From NCBI GenBank assembly GCA_949288415.1, contig CASEKE010000052.1:1-35981 (forward strand): a stretch of DNA of 35,981 bases, given 5' to 3'. The position numbers and the translations under genes were made by a program. This document shows positions 14,285-22,163 of this stretch, piece after piece. The notes under the pieces are model-generated. The model was not told the DNA's origin and searched no databases. It saw nothing but the letters and a program-made list of their open reading frames with translations. Origin of the DNA: an uncultured Spirochaetales bacterium (GTDB lineage Bacteria > Spirochaetota > Spirochaetia > Sphaerochaetales > Sphaerochaetaceae). Every line of letters starts with the position of its first letter. Within the stretch, counting starts at the first letter, position 1.

Positions 14285-16945
14285 TTATTCCTCTTCCTTC
14301 CAGGCTCTTCCGTAGTAGGAATCGAGATAGAGTTGCTTGATCTGGCTGATCAGCGGATATCTCGGGTTGGAGCCTGTGCACTGGTCGTCGAACGCCTTGA
14401 CTGCAAGCTCGTCGACTGCTGCGAGGAACTCCGCCTCGTCGACACCCCATTCCTTGATGCTGGACGGGATGTTGAGAGTTTTCTTGAGTGCCTCGATTCC
14501 ATCTATGAGCGCCTGTACCTTCTCCTCGAGCGTCTTGCAGTTTCTGGAGTCGAAGAACTCGGTGTTCTTGGCGTTGTTCACCGGTGTGCTGATGTAGTCG
14601 GCAACACGGGCATATCTGCTTATGACGGACGGGAACTCGTACTGCGGGAACGCAGCCTGCTTCGTCGGATTGTCGTTCGCGTTGAAGCGGATGATGTTCG
14701 TCAGAAGAAGCGCATTGGCCATTCCGTGTGGTACGTGGAACCTTGCACCGAGCTTGTGGGCCATCGAGTGGCAGACGCCGAGGAATGCGTTGCTGAACGC
14801 CATTCCGGCCATCGTGGATGCGTCGTGGACCTTCTCTCTGGCTTTCCTGTTCGTGCCGTCCGCATAGGCCTGCGGAAGGTACTTGAAGATGATTCTTGCA
14901 GCTTCGATGGAGAGAGCGTTCGTGTAGTCCGTGCTCATCGAGGATACGAGGGCCTCGAGTGCATGGGTGAGTACGTCGACTCCGCAGGATGCTGTAAGTC
15001 CCTTTGGCTGACCCATCGCAAGCTCGCTGTCGACGATGGCCATGCTCGGGGTGAGCGCGTAGTCCGCGATTGCCCACTTCATGCCTGTCTTCTCGTCAGT
15101 GATGATTGCGAACGGAGTTACCTCGGAGCCTGTTCCCGATGTCGTCGGGATACATACGAGCTCGGCCTTCTTGCCCATGTTCGGGAATGCGTAGATTCTC
15201 TTTCTGATATCCATGAACCTGAGCGCAAGTCCCTCGAACTCGACTTCCGGATGCTCGTAGAGGAGCCAGAGGATCTTGGCCGCATCCATCGGGGAACCGC
15301 CGCCGACCGCGATGATGACATCGGGGTTGTATGCGTTCACGAGTCCCATTGCCGTGTTGATCGTTCCAAGCGTCGGATCGGGCTTGACCTGATGGAACAC
15401 TTCGCTTTCGACACCGAGCGTCTGGAGCGTAGCCGTGATCCTGTCGATCATGCCGGAATTGAAGAGGAAGCTGTCCGTGACGATGAATGCCCTCTTCTTG
15501 CCCTTGAGCTCCTGGAGAGCCACAGGCAGGCAGCCATACTTGAAATAGATTTTCGGTGGAAGCTTGAACCAAAGCATGTTTTCTCTCCTCTCTGCTACAG
15601 TCTTGACGTTCAAAAGGTGCTTGGGGCCGACGTTCTCGCTGATGCTGTTGTTGCCCCAGGAACCGCAGCCAAGAGTGAGGGACGGCTCGAGACGGAAGTT
15701 GTAGATGTCTCCGATGGCACCCTGGCTTGCAGGCATGTTGACGAGCACTCGGCTGGTCTTCACTGTCTGTCCGTAGTTGTTGATCTTCTCCTGCTCCTTC
15801 TCGTCGATGTAGAGCACGGATGTGTGGCCGAATCCGCCGAGCGCGATGAGCTGGGCAGCCATCATGCAGCCTTCGCCATAGTTGTCGCAGGAGTACATTC
15901 CGAGCACCGGAGAGAGCTTCTCATGTGCGAACGCCTCCTCGACAGCGACCTTCTTGACCTCTCCGATGAGGACCTTGGTCGACTTCGGTACGCTGAATCC
16001 GGCGATCTCGGCGATCTTGTATGCGGGCTGTCCTACGATCTTGGGATTGACCGTTCCCCTCTGCGGGTCGAGAATGATCGGCTCGAGCTTGCTCATCTCT
16101 TCCTTGTTGAGGAAGTGTGCACCTTCCTCCTTGAGGGTCTTCTTGACTTCTGCGTAGATGTCCTTGTGGACGATTATCGCCTGTTCAGATGCGCAGACGA
16201 CTCCGTTGTCGAATGTCTTGGACATGAGGATGGATGCAACTGCCATCTTGATGTTGCAGCTCTTGTCGAGAAGAGCAGGGGTGTTTCCTGCACCGACTCC
16301 GATTGCCGGCTTTCCGGAGGAGTAGGCGCTCTTGACCATTCCAGGGCCGCCGGTTGCGAGGATGAGGTTGACGAGAGGATTGGTCATGAGGTAGTTGGTC
16401 TTATCCATGGAAGGCTCTTCGATCCATCCGATTATATCCTCGGGAGCTCCTGCCGCCACTGCAGCATCCCTGACGATGCGTGCAGCATCGCAAGTGCACT
16501 TTTTTGCCCTGGGGTGCGGGCTGAAAATTATCGCATTCCTCGTCTTTAGTGCGATGAGGGACTTGAATATCGCTGTACTGGTGGGGTTCGTGGTCGGGAT
16601 GATTCCGCAGATGACTCCCTTCGGTTCCGCGATCTTCTTGATGCCGAAGCCGGGGTCGTCCTCGATGATGCCGCATGTCTTCTCGTCCTTGTACTTGTTG
16701 AAGATGTACTCGGCGGCGAAGTGGTTCTTGATGACCTTGTCTTCGATGACACCCATTCCGGTCTCCTGGACCGCATCCTGTGCAAGAGAGATTCTTGCAT
16801 TGTTTGCCGCGATGGACGCTGCACGGAAGATCTGGTCTACCTTTTCCTGCGGAAAGTTCGCATAGATTCTCTGTGCTCTTTTGACTTTTTCAATCAATGC
16901 CTGGAGTTCCAGCTGACCAGGAAACATTTCATTGACTTCTGCCAT
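14285..16945 (-). CDS. adhE: Bifunctional acetaldehyde/alcohol dehydrogenase AdhE
   Basis: An 886-residue protein, the normal AdhE length. Residues 1 to about 445 form the CoA-acylating aldehyde dehydrogenase, with catalytic Cys251 in NGVVCASEQ. Residues 455-880 form the Fe-dependent alcohol dehydrogenase, with GGGSPMDAAK for NAD binding. Its iron ligands are in CGVDVLTHALEAL and GVCHSMAHKLGARFHVPHG. It converts acetyl-CoA to ethanol through acetaldehyde with two NADH, which regenerates NAD+ during fermentation. AdhE assembles into spirosome filaments. The start has AAGGAG 7-8 nt upstream. Transcription should start from a strong promoter whose -10 lies within an inverted repeat (16965-16992), and end at 14228-14261, so it is a single-gene unit. 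Confidence 0.98.
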   Translation of the reverse strand: MAEVNEMFPGQLELQALIEKVKRAQRIYANFPQEKVDQIFRAASIAANNARISLAQDAVQETGMGVIEDKVIKNHFAAEYIFNKYKDEKTCGIIEDDPGFGIKKIAEPKGVICGIIPTTNPTSTAIFKSLIALKTRNAIIFSPHPRAKKCTCDAARIVRDAAVAAGAPEDIIGWIEEPSMDKTNYLMTNPLVNLILATGGPGMVKSAYSSGKPAIGVGAGNTPALLDKSCNIKMAVASILMSKTFDNGVVCASEQAIIVHKDIYAEVKKTLKEEGAHFLNKEEMSKLEPIILDPQRGTVNPKIVGQPAYKIAEIAGFSVPKSTKVLIGEVKKVAVEEAFAHEKLSPVLGMYSCDNYGEGCMMAAQLIALGGFGHTSVLYIDEKEQEKINNYGQTVKTSRVLVNMPASQGAIGDIYNFRLEPSLTLGCGSWGNNSISENVGPKHLLNVKTVAERRENMLWFKLPPKIYFKYGCLPVALQELKGKKRAFIVTDSFLFNSGMIDRITATLQTLGVESEVFHQVKPDPTLGTINTAMGLVNAYNPDVIIAVGGGSPMDAAKILWLLYEHPEVEFEGLALRFMDIRKRIYAFPNMGKKAELVCIPTTSGTGSEVTPFAIITDEKTGMKWAIADYALTPSMAIVDSELAMGQPKGLTASCGVDVLTHALEALVSSMSTDYTNALSIEAARIIFKYLPQAYADGTNRKAREKVHDASTMAGMAFSNAFLGVCHSMAHKLGARFHVPHGMANALLLTNIIRFNANDNPTKQAAFPQYEFPSVISRYARVADYISTPVNNAKNTEFFDSRNCKTLEEKVQALIDGIEALKKTLNIPSSIKEWGVDEAEFLAAVDELAVKAFDDQCTGSNPRYPLISQIKQLYLDSYYGRAWKEEE

Positions 16946-16964
16946 TGTTTCTCTCCTTCTAATC

Positions 16965-16992
16965 GATAATTTTGTATATATAAAAAATTATC
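16965..16992 (-). promoter_or_regulatory. Operator-like inverted repeat over the adhE promoter
   Basis: GATAATTTT (16965-16973) and AAAATTATC (16984-16992) form a perfect 9-bp inverted repeat with a 10-bp spacer. It spans about -25 to +4 of the deduced adhE promoter, a place where a bound repressor would block polymerase. It does not match the Rex consensus I know (TTGTGAAA-type arms). Confidence 0.6.
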
Positions 16993-17003
16993 CTTAATGT
17001 CAA
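16975..17003 (-). promoter_or_regulatory. adhE core promoter
   Basis: On the minus strand a perfect TTGACA (17003-16998), a 17-nt spacer and TATATA (16980-16975). The start site would be near 16968, giving a leader of about 22 nt. Confidence 0.75.
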
Positions 17004-17038
17004 TCCTTTCCACAGAATATTATAACATACTCCGGAAT

Positions 17039-18082
17039 TTATATGAAATTAATTGTCAGGAATATTGAATATGCGACAAAAGTAATGATTGATGTGAATG
17101 CAGTCATATTATTGCGTGGACTGTCGTTTAACGGTGCATCGTCGACTGCCAGGGACGCATTGAAACGTTCCCATATGCTTCCTTTTGCTCTCTGGAACTT
17201 TTCTTCCATCAGGGAGAAGTAGAGAAGTACATCCGAAAGGAACGAAATGCTTCCTATAACTTTCGAGAAAGCGAGCGAGAGAGATAACGTGGAGGCGAGG
17301 GTGAGAAAATGCTTCAGGCCCGTGAGGATGCTCTCCTTGCATATGGGGAAGGAAAACACCTCTGCCAGTACCTCGCCCGAAGGGGTCAGGATGGCCGACA
17401 GAATGGAGATTACAGCAAGGGACACGAAAGGAAGCATCCTTATCCTCCTTCCCGAAAGCACCATTAGCGCCAGTGCGGTGAGAAAGCAGAACATAAGAAG
17501 GGGAATGTTGTCCAGGAAGGTCGAGACGAACACGGCCCATGCAAGGGCTGAGATGGATAGGACATCGAGTCTCCTTCCGTCCTTTGCCACTGCGATTTCA
17601 GGTATGCGTTCCGGAATCCTTATGCGTCCGCCGATGAAGGCGACCACGAGGGAAGAGACGAATGAGGACAGAAGCATCAGCGGCAGCAGGCTGAGCACTC
17701 CTTTTCCAAGGTAGGCCGAAGCCAGAAACGCCTGGGCATAGGCAGAGGCCGTGGCACCTGCGATGGACAGCCCGTAGAGGGATATCCTTTTTGGTGCGAT
17801 TCGGTGCAGAACGTACATCGTCAGTCCCGATGAGGCCGACTGGAAGAGGCTCATCAGGAAAAAAAACGAGAAAAGAGTTCCGGAGACATAGCTTCCTCCT
17901 ATCGCCTTGAGCACGACGAGGAGCATGTAATCGGAAAAGCCTAGATCGAGCGCCAGCAGCAAAGCCACGTTCGAAAGCCCCAGCTTCATGAACGGCACAG
18001 GCCGCGGCAGCATGAGCTCGACGAACGAAAGCAACAGCGAGATCGATGCCAGATAAGATATCCTCCTAGTACGCGACGACAT
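17039..18082 (-). CDS. Gx-family transporter fused to an EcfT/CbiQ-like domain
   Basis: A 347-residue membrane protein with about nine or ten helices. The first 160 residues match the Gx transporter family (formerly heptaprenyl diphosphate synthase component I), with SFVELMLPRPVPFMKLGLSN near the start. Typical members stop there. Residues 170-310 resemble an ECF-transporter T component: a basic patch after two helices (LSGRRIRMLPF), then ILTPSGEVL, FPICKESILTGL and a long amphipathic C-terminal region. A substrate-binding-like half and an energy-coupling half thus appear fused. The start has GGAGG 5 nt upstream, and the gene overlaps the NusG-domain-II gene by 17 nt. In anaerobes this pair often sits near flavin-transfer and electron-transfer genes. 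Substrate unknown. Confidence 0.8.
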   Translation of the reverse strand: MSSRTRRISYLASISLLLSFVELMLPRPVPFMKLGLSNVALLLALDLGFSDYMLLVVLKAIGGSYVSGTLFSFFFLMSLFQSASSGLTMYVLHRIAPKRISLYGLSIAGATASAYAQAFLASAYLGKGVLSLLPLMLLSSFVSSLVVAFIGGRIRIPERIPEIAVAKDGRRLDVLSISALAWAVFVSTFLDNIPLLMFCFLTALALMVLSGRRIRMLPFVSLAVISILSAILTPSGEVLAEVFSFPICKESILTGLKHFLTLASTLSLSLAFSKVIGSISFLSDVLLYFSLMEEKFQRAKGSIWERFNASLAVDDAPLNDSPRNNMTAFTSIITFVAYSIFLTINFI

Positions 18083-18416
18083 CTATTCCTCCGTCTTCTC
18101 TGTCTGCACTTATCGTCACGAGCACCTTGTTGGGCAGGCAGCATATCGTATCTCCGATCCTCGTGTTCATGCATGTCTTCTGTGCGCATGGGGAGTCGAT
18201 TATCCTCACGTCCCCGTCCTTTATTTCGATCGTCGTAGTACCTAGAGGGCCTTCTGCAGAGACTATCCTGTCCTCCGAAAGCTCGTAGACTTTCTCCTTC
18301 CCGCCCGACGAGGATATCCTCACGAAGGCCGAATCGCTTTTCGAAGGGATGGACAGCGCGATGAGGATTATGAAAACTACAAGAATTATGATGTCCCCTG
18401 AACGCAGCCTACCCAT
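18066..18416 (-). CDS. NusG domain II-containing membrane protein
   Basis: 116 residues: an N-terminal membrane anchor (GDIIILVVFIILIALSI), then an extracytoplasmic domain matching NusG domain II (PF07009). It contains EGPLGTTTIEIKDGDVRIID, DSPCAQKTC, GDTICCLPNKVLVTI. The conserved cysteine pattern is kept. The domain is named after an insert in some NusG proteins, but the stand-alone form is membrane-anchored and of unknown function. It is usually found beside Gx transporters and ApbE-type flavin transferases. The start has an AAGGA site. It overlaps the Gx gene by 17 nt. The frame stays open far upstream, across the divergent response-regulator gene, but that part is only a shadow. Confidence 0.88.
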   Translation of the reverse strand: MGRLRSGDIIILVVFIILIALSIPSKSDSAFVRISSSGGKEKVYELSEDRIVSAEGPLGTTTIEIKDGDVRIIDSPCAQKTCMNTRIGDTICCLPNKVLVTISADREDGGIDVVAY

Positions 18417-18485
18417 GACATGTCTTCCTTTTTCTAATAATATGGCATTTATTGTTGTAGTTTCTATGAATTTCGGTTTTTTTGT

Positions 18486-18520
18486 TTGTATTCCATTACA
18501 ATTGTTTTTATATTGTAATG
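18486..18520 (+). promoter_or_regulatory. Response-regulator promoter with overlapping inverted repeat
   Basis: TTGTAT (18486-18491), a 17-nt spacer and TATATT (18509-18514) place the transcript start at or within 1-2 nt of the ATG at 18522. A perfect 9-bp inverted repeat, CATTACAAT (18494-18502) and ATTGTAATG (18512-18520), with a 9-bp spacer covers the -10 box. It is a likely operator, perhaps for autoregulation. Confidence 0.65.
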
Positions 18521-18521
18521 T

Positions 18522-19220
18522 ATGAAACTCATATACATTGTTGAAGACCATGATGTAATAAGGAACGGGGTAGTACAGTACCTTGAGTTGTCCGGCTTCG
18601 AGGCCAAGGGATATGGTACGATAGCGGAAGCCAGGACGGCATTCGAAGAGAAGGTTCCCGATCTTCTGATACAGGATGTCATGCTTCCCGACGGGGATGG
18701 ATTCGGCTATGTCAAGGAGGTCAGGGCAAAGTTCCCACGGCTTCCGATAATCTTCCTTACAGCCAGGGTCGACGAGTCTGACCGTATACTCGGTTTCGAG
18801 CTCGGATGCGACGATTACATATCGAAACCGTTCAGCCCCAAGGAGCTCGTGCTGCGCGTGCAGGCGCTTCTGCGTAGGGTGGACGAGATGAGTCCTGAAC
18901 GCAACGTGGTGATGCGCTACCAGAGCGGGGACAGTATTCTTACGATCGACGAGGACGAGCACAAGCTGACCATCGACGACGTGCCTGTCAATCTCACTGC
19001 CGCCGAGTGGAGAATCGTCGCATACCTTGCCGCGAACAGCCCGAATCTCATCTCCAGATCGCAGATTCTTGCCGAGTGCTTCGACTACAGCTTCGAAAGC
19101 TACGAACGGGTCGTGGATACGCACATAAAGAACATCAGGGCAAAGCTCACCAAGGAATCTTGGATAGAGACCGTCCGTGGTTATGGTTACCGTTTCTCCG
19201 GAAAACGGCTTGAGAATTGA
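18522..19220 (+). CDS. OmpR/PhoB-family response regulator
   Basis: 232 residues. The receiver domain (1-120) has acidic pair Glu8/Asp9, phosphoacceptor Asp52 in LLIQDVMLPDGDG, Thr80 in FLTAR and Lys102 in SKPFSP. The C-terminal winged helix (about 130-230) includes VNLTAAEWRIVAYLAANSP, then VVDTHIKNIRAKL and VRGYGYRF, which is the OmpR/PhoB type. It should bind DNA as a dimer after phosphorylation by the histidine kinase encoded directly downstream (1-nt overlap of stop and start). It has no Shine-Dalgarno, and the -10 lies 7 nt from the ATG, so the message is probably leaderless. Targets may include its own promoter and the divergent NusG/Gx genes. Confidence 0.95.
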   Translation: MKLIYIVEDHDVIRNGVVQYLELSGFEAKGYGTIAEARTAFEEKVPDLLIQDVMLPDGDGFGYVKEVRAKFPRLPIIFLTARVDESDRILGFELGCDDYISKPFSPKELVLRVQALLRRVDEMSPERNVVMRYQSGDSILTIDEDEHKLTIDDVPVNLTAAEWRIVAYLAANSPNLISRSQILAECFDYSFESYERVVDTHIKNIRAKLTKESWIETVRGYGYRFSGKRLEN

Positions 19221-20755
19221 TGCGGAATATCTATCTTAGACTGCTTGTTTCGATCGTTCTCGTGACGGTCGGCATCCTTTTCGTCCAGACCCTTGTTCTT
19301 CTCGGGTCTTCCTATTATGTCGAGAAGGATTGGAAAAACAACGTCTTCGACGATTATGTCAAGCAGCTCGACGAGACTCTATCAAGTCGTAATGCTTTTA
19401 CGTTCACCGACATGTTCAACACCCTTGTCGCGACTGCACCCGACAGGATATCGGGGATTTTGATTCGCGACGAGCAGGGCAACATGAACATTTCGATCGG
19501 CTCATCCGGGCGCGGAGAATTCATACCGCAGCTCAGGCTGGAAAAAGCCATCGCTTCACCGCGTACGATAGAGACCGAAGCTCTGACGCTTCCACGGACG
19601 CTCGAGATCAGCGTTTCGACTACGAGCAGCTATGAAAGCGAGGAGATACCGAAGGCCAAGTATATAGTCAACATGGAAAGTACCCTCATCGGACGCGACA
19701 TGCTCATCGATGATTTCGTCATAGAGAAGAATTTCGAGAGCGGTACCGATGTAGTCAAGCTTCCGGACGTGATACAGGCGGGGGACATCGCCGGAACATT
19801 GCTGTTCTACAACAATGGCGAGATATACGGCTATGTGGACGTGATAGTATATGACATCAACATGTATGGCCCCGTCTCCATGGTACTCAAAGCGCTGTAC
19901 AGCGTCATGCTGTACTTCTTGCCTTTTGCCATCCTTGTGACTCTTATAAGCGCCTACACGATAAGTAAGCACAATGCAAAGCATATAAAGGACATCCAGG
20001 ATGCTCTCAACGACCTGTCGGAAGGAAAGTTCGAGACAGGTCTCGGTCGCAAGAAGATATCCATAACTGAGTTCAGAACGATAGCCGATTCCATCGAAAA
20101 ACTCGGGAAGGATCTGGAGCGTCACCAGAAGTCCCGTAAAGAGTGGATAAGGAACATAAGCCATGACCTTAACACTCCCGTCACCAGCATGAACGTCCTC
20201 CTGTCGGGAGCTGCGGACGGACTTTTCCCACTCGACGAGACCCTCATCGCATCCTTGAGGAAGGAGAACGATACCCTTTCGAGCCGGATTGCTTCCGTGA
20301 CCTATTATTCGAAGCTTCTCAGTCCGGATCAGAAGCTCGATGTCTGCGCCTTCAGGCTTTCCGATCTCTTCGGTGAATTCCTGATGCAGGGAGACCAGAT
20401 GTCGCTGGAGATTCCCGAGGACCTGACGCTGGAGGCCGACTATTCCCTTGTCAGAAGGGCGTTGCAGGAAATAATGAAGAATGCCGTCGAATACAGAAGC
20501 GGTGGAACAGTGGACGTCATTGCGGAAAAGAAGGACGGGTACGTGACAGTGATCGTCGTGAATGCCGGATCTCTACCGGAGCCTCGACCGCAGTTCTTCG
20601 AACCATGGGCAAGAGGGGACGAGAGCCGACATCAGGGCGGATCCGGGTTAGGATTGCCGATTGTATACCAGATCATGGAACTGCATGGAGGATCCGTAGA
20701 TATAGACGAGGCGTCAGGATTCGTATCCGTAACTCTCAGATTTCCTCAAGAGTAG
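19220..20755 (+). CDS. Membrane sensor histidine kinase
   Basis: 511 residues starting at ATG 19220, which shares one base with the regulator's stop; a TTG one codon earlier is also possible. It has membrane helices at about 5-30 and 227-249 enclosing an extracytoplasmic sensor domain of about 195 residues without a family I recognise. A HAMP-like linker follows (about 255-300), then the H-box ISHDLNTPV with phospho-His315. The ATPase has the N-box EIMKNAVEY and G-box HQGGSGLGLPIVYQIMELHG. It should phosphorylate the upstream response regulator. The last 20 nt overlap the end of the convergent phosphoesterase gene. The stimulus is unknown. Confidence 0.93.
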   Translation: MRNIYLRLLVSIVLVTVGILFVQTLVLLGSSYYVEKDWKNNVFDDYVKQLDETLSSRNAFTFTDMFNTLVATAPDRISGILIRDEQGNMNISIGSSGRGEFIPQLRLEKAIASPRTIETEALTLPRTLEISVSTTSSYESEEIPKAKYIVNMESTLIGRDMLIDDFVIEKNFESGTDVVKLPDVIQAGDIAGTLLFYNNGEIYGYVDVIVYDINMYGPVSMVLKALYSVMLYFLPFAILVTLISAYTISKHNAKHIKDIQDALNDLSEGKFETGLGRKKISITEFRTIADSIEKLGKDLERHQKSRKEWIRNISHDLNTPVTSMNVLLSGAADGLFPLDETLIASLRKENDTLSSRIASVTYYSKLLSPDQKLDVCAFRLSDLFGEFLMQGDQMSLEIPEDLTLEADYSLVRRALQEIMKNAVEYRSGGTVDVIAEKKDGYVTVIVVNAGSLPEPRPQFFEPWARGDESRHQGGSGLGLPIVYQIMELHGGSVDIDEASGFVSVTLRFPQE

Positions 20756-21272
20756 TACCTCTTTCCATCGATACTGTCCTTATCCTGCCGTCCTGCCAGA
20801 TGGCGTAGGATCTTTCCTGTCCCATCTTCGGGATGGTGATGCTTCCCGGGTTCAGGAATACAATTCCGTCTTTTTTCTTCAGAACCCTTATGTGAGTATG
20901 TCCGGAGAAAAAATGAGTATAGCCGGACGATGGTCTTTTTTCCTCGTTCCATATATGTCCATGAGTCATGAATATCACGGCTCCGTCCGCGAATACGACG
21001 GCTTCCTCGCTCATGCAGGGAAAGGGTAGGACCATCTGGTCAACCTCGGCTTCGCAGTTTCCGCGTACGCATATGATCCTGTCTGCGATCAGCGACAGCT
21101 GCTCTACGACCTTCCTGGGTGCGTATGCCGGGGGAACATCGTTCCTTGGCCCGTGGTACAGTATATCGCCGAGAAGCAGGACTTTTTCCGGCTTCTCCTT
21201 TTCCGTTTCATCGACGATGAATTCGGCGCTGTCCGCAGCGCCGTGCAGATCTGAGAAAACAAGCAACTTCAT
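20736..21272 (-). CDS. YfcE-like metallophosphoesterase
   Basis: 178 residues, the usual length for YfcE/MJ0936-type phosphodiesterases. Metal-binding motifs appear in order: SDLHG (Asp8, His10), LLGDILYHGPRND, VRGNCE, MTHGH and GHTH, followed by LNPGSIT. The family hydrolyses phosphodiesters such as bis-pNPP with Mn2+; the natural substrate is not known. The ATG at 21272 has no ribosome site. On the minus strand TATACT (21285-21280) ends 7 nt before the ATG, so the transcript may be leaderless, although its -35 is weak. The stop region overlaps the histidine-kinase 3' end by 20 nt on the opposite strand. Confidence 0.92.
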   Translation of the reverse strand: MKLLVFSDLHGAADSAEFIVDETEKEKPEKVLLLGDILYHGPRNDVPPAYAPRKVVEQLSLIADRIICVRGNCEAEVDQMVLPFPCMSEEAVVFADGAVIFMTHGHIWNEEKRPSSGYTHFFSGHTHIRVLKKKDGIVFLNPGSITIPKMGQERSYAIWQDGRIRTVSMERGTTLEEI

Positions 21273-21368
21273 GTCAAAGAGTATAGAATAAAATCACGTG
21301 GAGGAAAACAGGACATCTGCGCATTTCCAGGACTTGAAAACGTGGCTTCGCAATGCGACAATACGGTC

Positions 21369-22136
21369 ATGGAAACTCGTACGATCGACGTCGGGCGCAG
21401 AAAAGCCCGGCTTGTATGCTATATTCATGAGGACCTTGCTGCGCTCGGATGCGACGGAACATATCCGGGAAGGCGTCGGGCAATGCTCGTGATTCCCGGA
21501 GGCGGATATGCCTTTGTCTCTCCGCGCGAGGCCGATCCTGTCGCGTTCCGCTACTTCGCCGAGGGTTACGATGCATTCGTGCTTTATTACTCTGTCGGCG
21601 ACGATATACCGCTTTCACGTCCGGAAGAGGAGGTCGCAGAGGCGATCTGTGAGATCAGGAGGCTGGAAGGGGATGATGCCAAGGTGGCAGCCGTGGGATT
21701 CTCTGCAGGCGGACATCTTGCCGCAAGTGCTGCAGCCCATTGGGCTACATATGGAAAAACCTCGAGAATCGATGCGCTCGTTCTCGCATATCCTGTAATC
21801 ACGCTCGATCCGCCGTACGCACACAAGGGATCTGCAGATGCGATCACCGAAGGCGGCAAGGACGGTCTTTGCGGATATTATTCGATCGTGGAGCAGGTCT
21901 CATCCTCGTTCCCTCCCACGTTCATCTGGTCGACGACCACTGATGCGACTGTCCCCGTGGAGAATTCCTTGATGTTCTTCGATGCGCTGAGACACAAGGA
22001 CGTTCCCGTCGAGCTTCATGTCTATCCGCACGGCAGGCATGGCCTGTCGCTTGCTACCGAGGAGACAGGAATGGTGGACGAAAGAGCGGCTGCATGGTTT
22101 GCCGAATCGTTGAAATTCCTTTGCGAGATTCTTTGA
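21369..22136 (+). CDS. Alpha/beta hydrolase, esterase-like
   Basis: About 255 residues with an alpha/beta-hydrolase fold of the BD-FAE/acetylxylan-esterase kind. It has the oxyanion-hole segment VIPGGGYAFVSPRE, nucleophile elbow GFSAGGHLAAS, acid Asp in TTDATVPVENS and catalytic His in YPHGRHGLSL. No signal peptide is seen, so it should act in the cytosol, probably removing acyl groups from small carbohydrates or similar esters. The start is uncertain: ATG 21369 gives the family-like METRTIDVGRRKARL, while GTG 21342 is 27 nt upstream with a weak AGGA. It lies next to the AraC-type regulator gene (convergent, 27 nt apart), and no operon partner is visible, so its link to glycan use is only suggestive. 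Confidence 0.88.
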   Translation: METRTIDVGRRKARLVCYIHEDLAALGCDGTYPGRRRAMLVIPGGGYAFVSPREADPVAFRYFAEGYDAFVLYYSVGDDIPLSRPEEEVAEAICEIRRLEGDDAKVAAVGFSAGGHLAASAAAHWATYGKTSRIDALVLAYPVITLDPPYAHKGSADAITEGGKDGLCGYYSIVEQVSSSFPPTFIWSTTTDATVPVENSLMFFDALRHKDVPVELHVYPHGRHGLSLATEETGMVDERAAAWFAESLKFLCEIL

Positions 22137-22163
22137 GGAACGAAGGAAAAAAGAGAAAATTTC

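Noticed and set aside
14333..16549. Very long open frame (738 codons) on the plus strand opposite adhE
   Set aside because: It lies wholly antisense to a certain gene. Its Asp/Arg/Leu/Val-rich composition is what an antisense frame of this codon usage gives, and it has no domain or ribosome site.
18417..19124. Upstream extension of the NusG-domain-II frame
   Set aside because: It runs antisense through the response-regulator gene. The membrane anchor and a ribosome site at 18416 give the real start.
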